A stretch of DNA of 64,000 bases. Source: a virus. The position numbers and the translations under genes are program-made. Location of the stretch: IMG/VR virus record IMGVR_UViG_3300029955_000018, positions 1 through 64,000 of that record, one strand, 5' to 3'. The notes beneath the pieces are model-generated. The model saw nothing but the letters and a program-made list of their open reading frames with translations, was not told the DNA's origin and ran no database searches. Shown here in pieces: positions 23,290 through 30,440 of the stretch. Positions within the stretch are counted from its first letter, which is position 1; every line of letters begins with the position of its first letter.

Positions 23290-24588
23290 TTAGGCGACGG
23301 TTTTCATTACGGCGCTGTTCGCGTCGAGGGCGTCTCGGAGCGAGAGGTACGCAAGCGCGACAGTGAGAGGGACACAGCCATTACCCAACGCTCGTAAACG
23401 GCTGACGCGAGAGGATTGCCGGCGTCCGTCCATCCTGTCGGCACGTTCATAAGCAGCTCGACAAACCGCGGGTTCAACATCCGGGCGCTGCACGAGCAAC
23501 CTGGCCCATGCATCAAGGTCCGCCGGGCCGGGAGGGAAAATTGCGATACCGCTTCGCACAGAGGCCGCGCGTTCGGCTTCGTCACCTTGCCCGTCACTCC
23601 GGAGCGGTGATCGCCCACCACGGGTGTCGGCCACTGCTCGGCCTGTTCGGCGATCGTCGTTTGATGCCCTTGGCCTATCGAGGCCTTGCGGTTGCGCGGG
23701 CCGCCCGCGCCTGGTGAGTCCGGAGTGCGCCACCTCCGCGCCTGCTGGTCCAAGTCCTGCTCGTCCTTGCGATCCCGGCCCCGCGATCGGAACGAGTCCG
23801 TTGCCGGCGTCTGCCACGCCATCACCTGCTTGGCGAATTCCCCGCCGCCGCCCGCCGTCTTGCCGTTCTTGTCCGTATTCTGAAAGCCGTGCGGTGTCTT
23901 CCAGGCTTGGGCTTGCCTCCCCAGCATTTCGGTAGTGCGATTCGTTGCGGTACGGCTCGGCCTGGCCTTCGTGCCTTCGCCGGGGTTCGCGGTGGGAGTG
24001 GTCCAGTTCCGCGCCGCGCCCGTGAGTGAGTCCGTCGAGCCAGGGTGATTGCCGCAACTCTCGCCGTCTTCCGCCCGTGCGCTCGGCCAGCGCGAAGAGT
24101 CTGAGCCTTCGGTGAGGCGCGCGGACTTCCTCCGCGCTAAAGAGTCCGCACGCAATGCGGTAACCCATGCGCTCCAGTTCCTCGGCGACTTCATGGAAGC
24201 CGAGTCGAAGATGTGCGTCGACATTTTCGAGGAAGACTTGCTCTGGCTGGACTTCGCGGACGATGCGCGCGACGTGGGGCCAGAGGTGACGCGGGTCTTT
24301 CTCCGCGCGCTGCTTGCCGGCGCAACTGAACGGTTGGCACGGATAGCCGGCAGCGATCGTATGAATGCGGCCACGCCACGGTTTGCCATCGAAGGTTGCG
24401 AGATCGCTCCAAATTGGAGCGTCATCCAGGATGCCGTCTTTGATACGCGCGACCAGGATGCGGGCAGCAGTAATTTCCCGTTCCACGAAACATGCTGTGA
24501 CAAATCGAGGGTCCGCGAGCTTGAGGCCAAGTCCGATACCTTCGTATCCGGAACAGAGGGAGAGAACTGTTTGGGGAGATGGATCCAC
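23290..24588 (-). CDS. C5 cytosine DNA methyltransferase
   Basis: 432 residues from a GTG at 24588. Motif I S-L-C-S-G-Y-E-G-I-G-L-G-L (10-22), motif IV G-Y-P-C-Q-P-F-S with catalytic Cys84, motif VI E-N-V (121-123), motif VIII H-R-R-L-R-L-F (159-165) and, near the C-terminus, motif X-like L-R-A-L-G-N-G-C-V-P. The stretch between VIII and X, where the target-recognition domain should be, is Arg/Gly/Asp-rich and low in hydrophobics. In that same stretch a second frame carries recognisable methyltransferase-like text (see 23307-24590). Phage use: protection from host restriction. Confidence 0.85.
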   Translation of the reverse strand: MDPSPQTVLSLCSGYEGIGLGLKLADPRFVTACFVEREITAARILVARIKDGILDDAPIWSDLATFDGKPWRGRIHTIAAGYPCQPFSCAGKQRAEKDPRHLWPHVARIVREVQPEQVFLENVDAHLRLGFHEVAEELERMGYRIACGLFSAEEVRAPHRRLRLFALAERTGGRRRELRQSPWLDGLTHGRGAELDHSHREPRRRHEGQAEPYRNESHYRNAGEASPSLEDTARLSEYGQERQDGGRRRGIRQAGDGVADAGNGLVPIAGPGSQGRAGLGPAGAEVAHSGLTRRGRPAQPQGLDRPRASNDDRRTGRAVADTRGGRSPLRSDGQGDEAERAASVRSGIAIFPPGPADLDAWARLLVQRPDVEPAVCRAAYERADRMDGRRQSSRVSRLRALGNGCVPLTVALAYLSLRDALDANSAVMKTVA

Positions 24589-24590
24589 AT
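23307..24590 (-). CDS. Second long ORF overlapping the methyltransferase, with W-x-T-P repeats
   Basis: An ATG two bases before the GTG of the methyltransferase opens a 427-codon frame on the same strand. Its first about 170 residues look like a shadow (Ser/Arg-rich). From about 196 on it has five W-x-T-P motifs (196, 230, 259, 287, 320), a D-x-x-x-R-S-R-G-R-D-R-K segment, and then R-M-L-N-P-R-F-V-E-L-L-M-x-V-P-T-G-W-T (371-388), a signature found near the C-terminal end of many phage cytosine methyltransferases. Either both frames are used, or a frameshift joins the N-terminal catalytic part of one to the C-terminal part of the other. Confidence 0.5.
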   Translation of the reverse strand: MWIHLPKQFSPSVPDTKVSDLASSSRTLDLSQHVSWNGKLLLPASWSRVSKTASWMTLQFGAISQPSMANRGVAAFIRSLPAIRANRSVAPASSARRKTRVTSGPTSRASSAKSSQSKSSSKMSTHIFDSASMKSPRNWSAWVTALRADSLARRKSARLTEGSDSSRWPSARAEDGESCGNHPGSTDSLTGAARNWTTPTANPGEGTKARPSRTATNRTTEMLGRQAQAWKTPHGFQNTDKNGKTAGGGGEFAKQVMAWQTPATDSFRSRGRDRKDEQDLDQQARRWRTPDSPGAGGPRNRKASIGQGHQTTIAEQAEQWPTPVVGDHRSGVTGKVTKPNARPLCEAVSQFSLPARRTLMHGPGCSCSARMLNPRFVELLMNVPTGWTDAGNPLASAVYERWVMAVSLSLSRLRTSRSETPSTRTAP

Positions 24591-24700
24591 TTATTCCGGC
24601 GAACCATGTGGCCTACAGGGTCACCCCGCGGTAGGCCAGCGCCTTGACTGGCGGCGCGCGTTAAGGAGGGAACGCGGGTCGCCGGTCGAGCTTGTTCGAT

Positions 24701-24934
24701 CTACACCTTACTTGGGAGGGCTGGCGCGTCGGGCGTCTTGGGGGCGACACTCGGGGGATGGTTCTCGCCGCGATCGCGATCGGAATGCGAGATTTCACCG
24801 AAGGGCTCCTCAACGATGGCGCCCTGCTGGCCCGAGACGATGGCTGCGCCGATTACGACTACATCGAACGCGGCTTCGCCGCCTTTCTCCGCGCCTTTCT
24901 TGATGTCGTGCCCTATCTTATCGATGAAGCTCAT
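24701..24934 (-). CDS. Small protein with amphipathic N-terminal helix
   Basis: Start at ATG 24934 (AAAAGGA upstream). 77 residues: an N-terminal amphipathic helix F-I-D-K-I-G-H-D-I-K-K-G, a hydrophobic stretch V-V-V-I-G-A-A-I-V, then a Ser/Asp/Pro-rich tail. It could associate with the membrane. It overlaps the next upstream gene by 17 bases. Unknown function. Confidence 0.55.
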   Translation of the reverse strand: MSFIDKIGHDIKKGAEKGGEAAFDVVVIGAAIVSGQQGAIVEEPFGEISHSDRDRGENHPPSVAPKTPDAPALPSKV

Positions 24935-25118
24935 TGTGTTTTTCCTTTTCGCCATGCACGGCTCGGTCGATGGTGCGGATCGCGTTCTCAATCGCTTTGG
25001 TCGGCCGCATCTTGCGCAGCACGTCGCGCAGGGTAATCAGGCAGCATTCCAGGTCCTCGTAAGTCGGCTCGTAGTCGGGCTCCGATATCGGAGTCGCGGA
25101 TGTGGGGGCTGGAGGCAT
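24918..25118 (-). CDS. Small hypothetical protein
   Basis: 66 residues with an E-P-T-Y-E-D-L-E-C-C-L-I-T-L-R-D-V-L-R-K-M helix and a basic C-terminal helix (I-R-T-I-D-R-A-V-H). No family recognised. Part of a run of small genes between NusG-like and methyltransferase genes. Confidence 0.55.
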   Translation of the reverse strand: MPPAPTSATPISEPDYEPTYEDLECCLITLRDVLRKMRPTKAIENAIRTIDRAVHGEKEKHNELHR

Positions 25119-25136
25119 GGCGTTTGGGGTTAGGAG

Positions 25137-25343
25137 TTAGGAGTGCCTGACCCGGACGGCGATCTCGACCAGCAGGCCGCCCAACGCCAGGATGGTGACG
25201 TCGTGCGCCTCCGGGATTCTCAAACCGCAACCAACCAGGCCGAGCACCACAATCGTCAACAGAATGGCGATGTGGCCGCCCTGGGAGTCGAGCTTATCGA
25301 GCACGGGGGTTTCTCCTTCGTTGTCGAGGTAAGAAGCGGTCAT
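25137..25343 (-). CDS. Small two-pass membrane protein
   Basis: 68 residues from the ATG at 25343 (GAGG site). Two hydrophobic segments (I-A-I-L-L-T-I-V-V-L-G-L-V-G and I-L-A-L-G-G-L-L-V-E-I-A-V) with short ends. Together with the coiled-coil membrane protein just upstream it resembles small holin-like pairs, but lysis genes are also present at 53.8-54.5 kb, so the role is open. Confidence 0.62.
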   Translation of the reverse strand: MTASYLDNEGETPVLDKLDSQGGHIAILLTIVVLGLVGCGLRIPEAHDVTILALGGLLVEIAVRVRHS

Positions 25344-25359
25344 GGGGAACCTCATTCCA

Positions 25360-25701
25360 TCAGTGGCGCAGCATATTGATGACGACGCCGACGAGGGCCA
25401 GCAGCGCGGTGGCCAGAACACCCATAATCCAGTTGCGGAGGCCGTCGATCTTACCTCCGAGGGTGATCGCGTCCGTTCTCTGTACGTCCGCGAGGCGCGA
25501 CAAGTCTTCCTTTTGCGCGGCGGCTTCCACCTTGGCTTCCAGGCGCGCGAGGTCGGATTTCTGAGCGGCCAGGTCGGATTTCTGTTCCAGGCGGCGGAGC
25601 GATCCGTTCTGCGCGGTCTGCCAGCGTTCGAGCGCCTCGATATGGACGGTGGCAGTTGTCGCCAGCTCGCAGGCGCCGGGACATTGGGGTGGCATGTGCA
25701 T
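25360..25701 (-). CDS. Coiled-coil protein with C-terminal membrane anchor (XhlA-like layout)
   Basis: 113 residues. About 25-75 is a coiled coil with a repeated Q-K-S-D-L-A pattern; 88-112 is one transmembrane helix (I-M-G-V-L-A-T-A-L-L-A-L-V-G-V-V-I). The layout, helix bundle then C-terminal anchor, is that of XhlA/hemolysin-type holin accessory proteins or phage spanin-like helpers. The internal 7-residue repeat is visible in DNA as well. Confidence 0.6.
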   Translation of the reverse strand: MHMPPQCPGACELATTATVHIEALERWQTAQNGSLRRLEQKSDLAAQKSDLARLEAKVEAAAQKEDLSRLADVQRTDAITLGGKIDGLRNWIMGVLATALLALVGVVINMLRH

Positions 25702-25773
25702 TGAGTTTCCAGAAAAAAGAGTTTAAGTGGCTGCGCTTTTACCAGCCCCAGGGATAGAATCCGTGCGCCCGCA

Positions 25774-26148
25774 TCAAATCCTGGTGTACCCGGCTTCGAA
25801 GGCTTCGGCGGGACTGAAAGACCGGTAGCCGTCCGCGTATTCCACGAAGTAGCCGCCCGGCCGCGGGTCGTGTTTCAGCAGGTACGCGCCGTCCACGTGG
25901 ATCGGCGACAGACCCGGGTCCACTGCAACAATCGATGCGCCCAGGGCTGGCCCATGGCTGGCTAGCCAATCGCAGCGCTCGCAGTTGCCGCAACCGCTTT
26001 GGAGCGCGAGGCTGCTCGCCGGCTGGTTCATGTAGAGCGTCCCTCTGCACGTGAACCCCTTGAAAAGCGGCATTCGGTCGCGGCGTACTTCCGCGATCTT
26101 CACCGCGGAGACTTCCTTGTGGCAGCGGTATTGGGGGAGTGTCGTCAT
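25774..26148 (-). CDS. Conserved phage protein with C-x-x-C and H-D-x-x-P-G-G-Y motif
   Basis: 124 residues. It starts with Y-R-C-H-K-E-V-S-A-V-K-I, a recurring opening in phage proteins, has C-G-N-C-E-R-C in the middle, and ends with H-V-D-G-A-Y-L-L-K-H-D-P-R-P-G-G-Y-F-V and a D-G-Y-R-S-F-S-P-A segment. This combination is widespread in tailed phages of Proteobacteria and Acidobacteria without known function. ATGA overlap with the NusG-like gene, so probably co-translated. Confidence 0.7.
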   Translation of the reverse strand: MTTLPQYRCHKEVSAVKIAEVRRDRMPLFKGFTCRGTLYMNQPASSLALQSGCGNCERCDWLASHGPALGASIVAVDPGLSPIHVDGAYLLKHDPRPGGYFVEYADGYRSFSPAEAFEAGYTRI

Positions 26149-26651
26149 GCGGCCTTGCCGAGAGGAATCGATTCCAGTGAGAGCGGATCCACTTCAGCGC
26201 GGATGGAGCGCTCGATGCCGGCGAGGGTAACCACCACCCAGGCTTTCTTCTTCCACCGTAGGACATAGCCTTCGAGCCCTACCAAGAGTCCGTAGCGCAC
26301 TCGTACACGGTCCCCGGCTATGAAGTGCTCACAGGCCGTGGCTTCGGGCAGGCTCACGATTCGCTTGACCTGCTCGATCTCGAAATCCGGGATGGCGATG
26401 GCATGGCGGCCGGCCCCGACGATGCCCACCACCTGGTGGATGGCCACCACCGGGGTATCGTTCTCCAGATCGAACCGCGCGAACACGTACCCGGGCATGA
26501 ACCGCTGTTCGACGCTACGCCGCTTGTCGGCCGACTTCACCCGCCGAAACGGGTAGAACGCCTCGATGCCGGCGTTGGCCAGCTTTTGCGCTACGGCATG
26601 CTCTTGACAGGAGCGGACGTGTAAAGCGTACCAGTTCATCGGGCTCGACAA
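26145..26651 (-). CDS. NusG/RfaH-like transcription factor
   Basis: 168 residues. The NGN domain starts at W-Y-A-L-H-V-R-S-C-Q-E (7-17), continues with L-A-N-A-G-I-E-A-F-Y-P-F and R-F-M-P-G-Y-V-F-A-R-F; a KOW domain follows at about 105-155 (G-D-R-V-R-V-R-Y-G-L-L-V-G-L-E-G-Y-V). NusG paralogues bind RNA polymerase and suppress termination over long operons. This one is the second gene of a leftward late operon of at least 27 kb, so an antiterminator role is plausible. The 120-base leader before it has no clear ops-like element that I can name. Confidence 0.85.
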   Translation of the reverse strand: MSSPMNWYALHVRSCQEHAVAQKLANAGIEAFYPFRRVKSADKRRSVEQRFMPGYVFARFDLENDTPVVAIHQVVGIVGAGRHAIAIPDFEIEQVKRIVSLPEATACEHFIAGDRVRVRYGLLVGLEGYVLRWKKKAWVVVTLAGIERSIRAEVDPLSLESIPLGKAA

Positions 26652-26774
26652 GACCTAGGCGGGCATGTGGCAATGCCAGCGGGCCAGCAAGCCAGCAAGC
26701 TAAGAAACTGGCAGCCTTCGGCCCCTGGCTTGCGCTTTTCAGTGCAAGTAAAGGGGGTTAGTCGTCAAGACGTC

Positions 26775-27236
26775 TTACGCGGCCTTGAGCGCCTTGGCTT
26801 CCACGGCGTGGATCAATACGGCCGTCACGTCCCGCGTCCCGGTCCGTTCCTGGGTCACGAAGGACACCTGGTCGGCCGGCGCGACATGCGCGTCGAGCAA
26901 CTTAAATGAGATGGTCAATGCTTCGATCAGCGGCTTCAGCCCCATGACCTTCTTCAATGCGTCGAAGGCTCTCAGCTTGTGGGAGACCGTGCGCTTGATT
27001 TCGCGCTTGGTAAGATCGATGTAGTAGAGTGCGCCAGCCGCGCGCACCGGCACGTCGGCCGGACTCTTCTTATAATGCTCGCGAATCTCGGCTACGAGGC
27101 CGCTCAGTTCTTCGCGCCACGGCTCCGCGTTAGCGGCTTTTTGTTTGGCGAGGAGATATCCGCACCGGTCCAGTTTTTCTTTTGGGAATGCCGTGATCGG
27201 AGTAGGTGGCACGAATCCAGTGTCACTCCATTTCAC
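26775..27236 (-). CDS. Hypothetical protein, first gene of the late operon
   Basis: 153 residues, helical, with a W-R-E-E-L-S-G-L-V-A-E-I-R-E segment, a Y-Y-I-D-L-T-K-R-E-I-K-R-T-V-S-H-K strand/helix pair and a C-terminal domain (A-V-L-I-H-A-V-E-A-K). It starts next to the divergent control region at 27.24-27.37 kb. No family recognised. Confidence 0.65.
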   Translation of the reverse strand: MKWSDTGFVPPTPITAFPKEKLDRCGYLLAKQKAANAEPWREELSGLVAEIREHYKKSPADVPVRAAGALYYIDLTKREIKRTVSHKLRAFDALKKVMGLKPLIEALTISFKLLDAHVAPADQVSFVTQERTGTRDVTAVLIHAVEAKALKAA

Positions 27237-27372
27237 GTGTATAGCTATGAAACTAAACGGTTAAATTGGGACAAATCGCTCCGGTTAAGCATTAATTATC
27301 AGAATGAGGATTATTCTCGGAGGTGCGAAGGCGCACGGAAGCGGAGGGCTACCCCAAAGGAGGGGGAAGCGC
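27237..27372. promoter_or_regulatory. Divergent control region for late operon and HTH gene
   Basis: AT-rich stretch between two divergent genes. It holds two GGTTAA direct repeats 26 bases apart and, leftwards, a possible TTTAAC - 16 bases - TATACA promoter near 27,240-27,270. Probable site of the late switch; the LuxR-type protein made from the other side is a candidate regulator. Promoter assignment is weak. Confidence 0.45.
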
Positions 27373-27714
27373 ATGGAACCGACAGGGGTAACGCTCGATA
27401 AGGTGGATCGGGACGTCGCCATATTGCTGGCCGCCGGCGACGATCCTAAGATTGTCGCAGACCATCTCGACATGGCGCTGTCGACGGCGTACCGGCTGAT
27501 TAACGGCATGTGCGCGCGCGCCCACGTGGCCGGCCGGGCCAAACTGCTGATCTGGATTCTGCAGCACCCGGGTTGTCTGTTTAAGGGTGTGATCTCGGTA
27601 CCGGGCCTGCATGTGCAACCGTGCGAATGCGGTAGCCCGTATTGCCTCGGCATGATCGCCGCGCAATTGCCGCCCATCGATGAGATGCTGCAGCTTCCTA
27701 CCGGCGCCGACTGA
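27373..27714 (+). CDS. LuxR-type HTH regulator
   Basis: 113 residues from the ATG at 27373, preceded by AAAGGAGG. Residues 15-60 resemble the GerE/LuxR HTH: D-V-A-I-L-L-A-A-G-D-D-P-K-I-V-A, L-S-T-A-Y-R-L-I-N, A-R-A-H-V-A-G-R-A-K-L. The C-terminus has a C-E-C-G-S-P-Y-C cluster that may bind zinc. Divergent from the late operon and next to its presumed promoter, so a late activator or repressor role is likely. Confidence 0.62.
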   Translation: MEPTGVTLDKVDRDVAILLAAGDDPKIVADHLDMALSTAYRLINGMCARAHVAGRAKLLIWILQHPGCLFKGVISVPGLHVQPCECGSPYCLGMIAAQLPPIDEMLQLPTGAD

Positions 27715-28012
27715 TATGCCGGTGGCCAGACCTATTTTTCCGGTAGTGGGGTCTTTTCGATTTCCACAGGCTGACAGCAAGCCGCCTTCTGTGCAGACCG
27801 TAGTTGCAGGCATGTATCCCGATACGTTCCGCCATTTACACCCAAACTCGCCGCGCATCCCCCTGGATGTTTCGCCCTATCCGCGGCGCCAGCTGGACCG
27901 TCCTCCATCCCGGCTCTTTCCGGCCGATCAGCGCCGACTGTCAGTACGCGATTCGCCGGTAAAATGGTACCCTGCGCGAACGCTCCCGCAAATGCGATAT
28001 GCTTTGGGGGCG

Positions 28013-28816
28013 ATGACTGTTTGCATTGCGGCGAGCACAGCAATAAAGGGGGTTCCGGCTGTTGTTCTGTGCGTGGATATGATGGGTTCAACCGACTACA
28101 CTAGTTCTGAAACCATCCACAAATTCTATCCGGTAGGGCCAGATTTCTTCGCGCTGCTCGCCGGTACGTTAAGCGATGCAGGCGAGTTCGCGCGGCTTGT
28201 ACGGAGCCGCCTCTCGACTGAGAAGCCGGCAGACCAATCCGCTCTCCTGCGCCAGATCAGGGCAGCGGTGAGGGACTTCAAACATGCGATGGCGGAGACG
28301 CACATCGAGACGGCGATAGGCATATCCTACGATGAATTTAGAAGGAAGGGAAAGAAGACGTTGCCAGAGGACCTGTACCGCAGCCTCTGTTGGGAAATCC
28401 GTAACCAACAGACGGACGTCGAATTGCTGATCGCGGGCTTTCTCCCTGTTCCAGGTAAGCCGGAGAGGCTGATTCCAGCAATTGTGAAAGTATCCTTCGG
28501 AAAGGTCTGGTACTCCGACAACTTCGCGGTGGCGGGATCGGGGGCAGGGATTGCTGAGCCCGCACTGTTTCACAGAAATCAAAATTCTTTGGACACATTC
28601 GAAGCCACCGTCTATCAGGTTTACGAGGCGAAGTGTCTGGCCGAAAGATCTCCTGGCGTAGGCAGGCGGCTAATCATGCTTGTACTACGGCCCAAACAGA
28701 GGCCCCTAGTGTTAACCGAACCCGGGATAAAGTTTTTAGACAAGCAAGTCAAGAGGTTTTCTCCCCGTAGATTGAAGCTTCCCGATTTCCCTGATGGAAT
28801 GTTCGATCAGGTTTAG
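28013..28816 (+). CDS. Proteasome-like Ntn hydrolase
   Basis: 267 residues from the ATG at 28013. After removal of Met the first residue is Thr (T-V-C-I-A-A), followed by V-L-C-V-D-M-M with Asp21 and H-K-F with Lys36: the Thr1/Asp17/Lys33 layout of proteasome beta and HslV. L-L-A-G-T-L-S-D-A matches the Gly-rich strand of that fold. HslV is about 175 residues; the extra C-terminus is unlike it. No HslU-type partner is present. The stop overlaps the transposase stop by a few bases, so the end may have been altered by the insertion. Confidence 0.65.
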   Translation: MTVCIAASTAIKGVPAVVLCVDMMGSTDYTSSETIHKFYPVGPDFFALLAGTLSDAGEFARLVRSRLSTEKPADQSALLRQIRAAVRDFKHAMAETHIETAIGISYDEFRRKGKKTLPEDLYRSLCWEIRNQQTDVELLIAGFLPVPGKPERLIPAIVKVSFGKVWYSDNFAVAGSGAGIAEPALFHRNQNSLDTFEATVYQVYEAKCLAERSPGVGRRLIMLVLRPKQRPLVLTEPGIKFLDKQVKRFSPRRLKLPDFPDGMFDQV

Positions 28817-29667
28817 GCGGCAACGCGCCGGGCCGCAGATTCCGCATCTGCCACGGCTATAACCTCCCACCATGACCACACGTGAGTTGAGACTCCCGCT
28901 GCCATCGCTGGCGTAACCCTGAGCGTCTGGTGGATGCGCACGAAGTTGTAGTACATGTAGTGGAGTGCGACCGCGGCTTCGTGGTTCTGGATCTTTTTAG
29001 AGAAGCCGTTCGTCAGGCGCGTGAATCTGCGCATGGACATCCGCATGGTGAGATTCTGACGCTCCACATAGCTGGTCGAGATGAACTTTTCTTCGGGCTC
29101 GCCCAGTCTGGGAACCTTCTGGCACCCGGTGCAGATCGCTGGGCTGTAGCGCTTGTGGCCCTCCGGCTCGTTGCCAAAGTACTTCACAAGTTGCGCGTAG
29201 TCGATGTCGTCGGCGAAGGCGTCAATGACGGCGTTGAGATAGACCTTATGGCCATCGGTGGTGAGCTGAACGCGATTCGTCAGGCGCCGTTCCAGATCGG
29301 CGATAAACTCCGTGGCGCAGCCGGCATCGCGGGTACCGACGAGCCAGCAGGGAACGAGCTTGGTCTCGGCGTCGATGGCAACCCACACCCAGGCATCGCC
29401 AACTACGCGCTCTTCGGCCATTTCTTTCGTGACGTGCTTTTGTTTGCATCCGACGAAACTCCAGATCTCGTCGCACTCCAGCCGCTTGCAGCTCAGGTTG
29501 CGGAACACGCGGTCCTGGTATCGGTAGCATGCTTTGCCGACACCCACAAGCAGGCGCGTCACGGTTCGCTTCTCGCGGCCCAACATGCGGCAGGTGGAGC
29601 GGATCGAATTGCCTTCAACCAGAGCGGCGAGGATTTGGGCGCGTTCGTCGATGCTCAAGCGGTTCAT
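28813..29667 (-). mobile_element. IS1-like DDE transposase gene
   Basis: 284 residues. N-terminal zinc/HTH part with S-T-C-R-M-L-G, then the DDE triad: D66 in C-D-E-I-W-S-F-V-G, D138 in T-D-G-H, E202 in Y-V-E-R-Q-N-L-T, the style of IS1-family (ISMhu-type) enzymes. No -1 frameshift is needed. I could not find convincing terminal inverted repeats; the stop is convergent with and overlaps the Ntn hydrolase stop, so the left end is very tight or lost. Confidence 0.85.
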
Positions 29668-29673
29668 GAATAT

Positions 29674-29702
29674 ATTATACGCGACCGCTCGCGCATAAGC
29701 AA
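29674..29702 (-). promoter_or_regulatory. Transposase promoter
   Basis: TTGCTT (29702-29697), 17 bases, TATAAT (29679-29674), only 6 bases before the ATG at 29667: a good sigma-70 type promoter, with an almost leaderless message. Confidence 0.65.
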
Positions 29703-29768
29703 GAAGAATGAGCTATTATTGAGCCATGAAAAGACTTAGCGACGATCCACGCGGCAGAGAGGCCGATC

Positions 29769-30083
29769 TTACTGCGGCGGTCCTTCAAACGCTTCGAGGA
29801 TGCGACGAAACTCGGTTTGCTTTTCTTCCTCGGAAGGACCGGGATCTTTTAGCAGGGCTATTAGCCGAGCATATAGGTCAGTTAGGTCGCTCCGAGGATC
29901 TGCGGCTTGCTGCTCTTCGGCGCTCTGCAACTCTGCCCTAAATCGCTCGTCAACAGGTGGAGAGAGACTGCGCAACGTGCGTGCAGTAGACACCAGGAGG
30001 TTCAGGTCGGCTTGTCGGCCTTTCTCGATCTGATGAAGACGCTCCAGGATAAGCACCATCACCTTTCGCAGCGTATCGTCCAT
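29769..30083 (-). CDS. Helical hypothetical protein
   Basis: 104 residues of mostly charged helix (D-D-T-L-R-K-V-M-V-L-I-L-E-R-L-H-Q-I, R-S-D-L-T-D-L-Y-A-R-L). A TAGAAT box lies 6 bases before the ATG, so the message may be leaderless. A plus-strand ORF covers part of the same DNA but has a less protein-like composition. Function unknown. Confidence 0.55.
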   Translation of the reverse strand: MDDTLRKVMVLILERLHQIEKGRQADLNLLVSTARTLRSLSPPVDERFRAELQSAEEQQAADPRSDLTDLYARLIALLKDPGPSEEEKQTEFRRILEAFEGPPQ

Positions 30084-30152
30084 GGCCGGATTCTACCACC
30101 GCGCGTCCGCTCTCGCATGGTAAAGGCCTCCACTTCCAATTCGGGGTCTGGC

Positions 30153-30440
30153 CTATGTGTACGGACCCAACTCAGAGTGTACGTCCAGGACTACCCACGG
30201 GTCGGCTACGGCTGCCGCCAAGTTTCGAAGCGCCACGTAATCCAGTGTCCGAAGGTCAGCGAGAAGAGCTTTCCCCGAAGGCAATAGCCTTTCCATGTCG
30301 AATTCGCCTTCGCCCTTCCTGGTGAACATATCAGTCGCCAGTAGATCTTCGACTGTTCTGCAACCGCTTGTGCTTGGTTCCAGAAGGGAAGCAATGTCGA
30401 GCAAAAAGGTGACGAGGTTGTGTTTGTGTTCTTCGCTCAT
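30153..30440 (-). CDS. Hypothetical protein in two-gene minus operon
   Basis: 95 residues from ATG 30440, which overlaps the stop of the next gene (ATGA). Helical, with H-N-L-V-T-F-L-L-D-I-A-S-L-L, G-x-x-T-V-E-D-L-L-A and L-P-S-G-K-A-L-L-A-D-L-R. No recognised family; perhaps the partner of the basic protein encoded upstream. Confidence 0.6.
   Translation of the reverse strand: MSEEHKHNLVTFLLDIASLLEPSTSGCRTVEDLLATDMFTRKGEGEFDMERLLPSGKALLADLRTLDYVALRNLAAAVADPWVVLDVHSELGPYT

Noticed and set aside
27680-28012. N-terminal extension of the Ntn hydrolase frame upstream of 28013
   Set aside because: The extension is Pro/Arg-rich and would bury the catalytic Thr; the ATG at 28013 puts Thr directly after Met as the family needs.
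29726-29941. 71-codon plus-strand ORF
   Set aside because: Overlaps a more protein-like minus-strand gene (29769-30083) and has no ribosome site.
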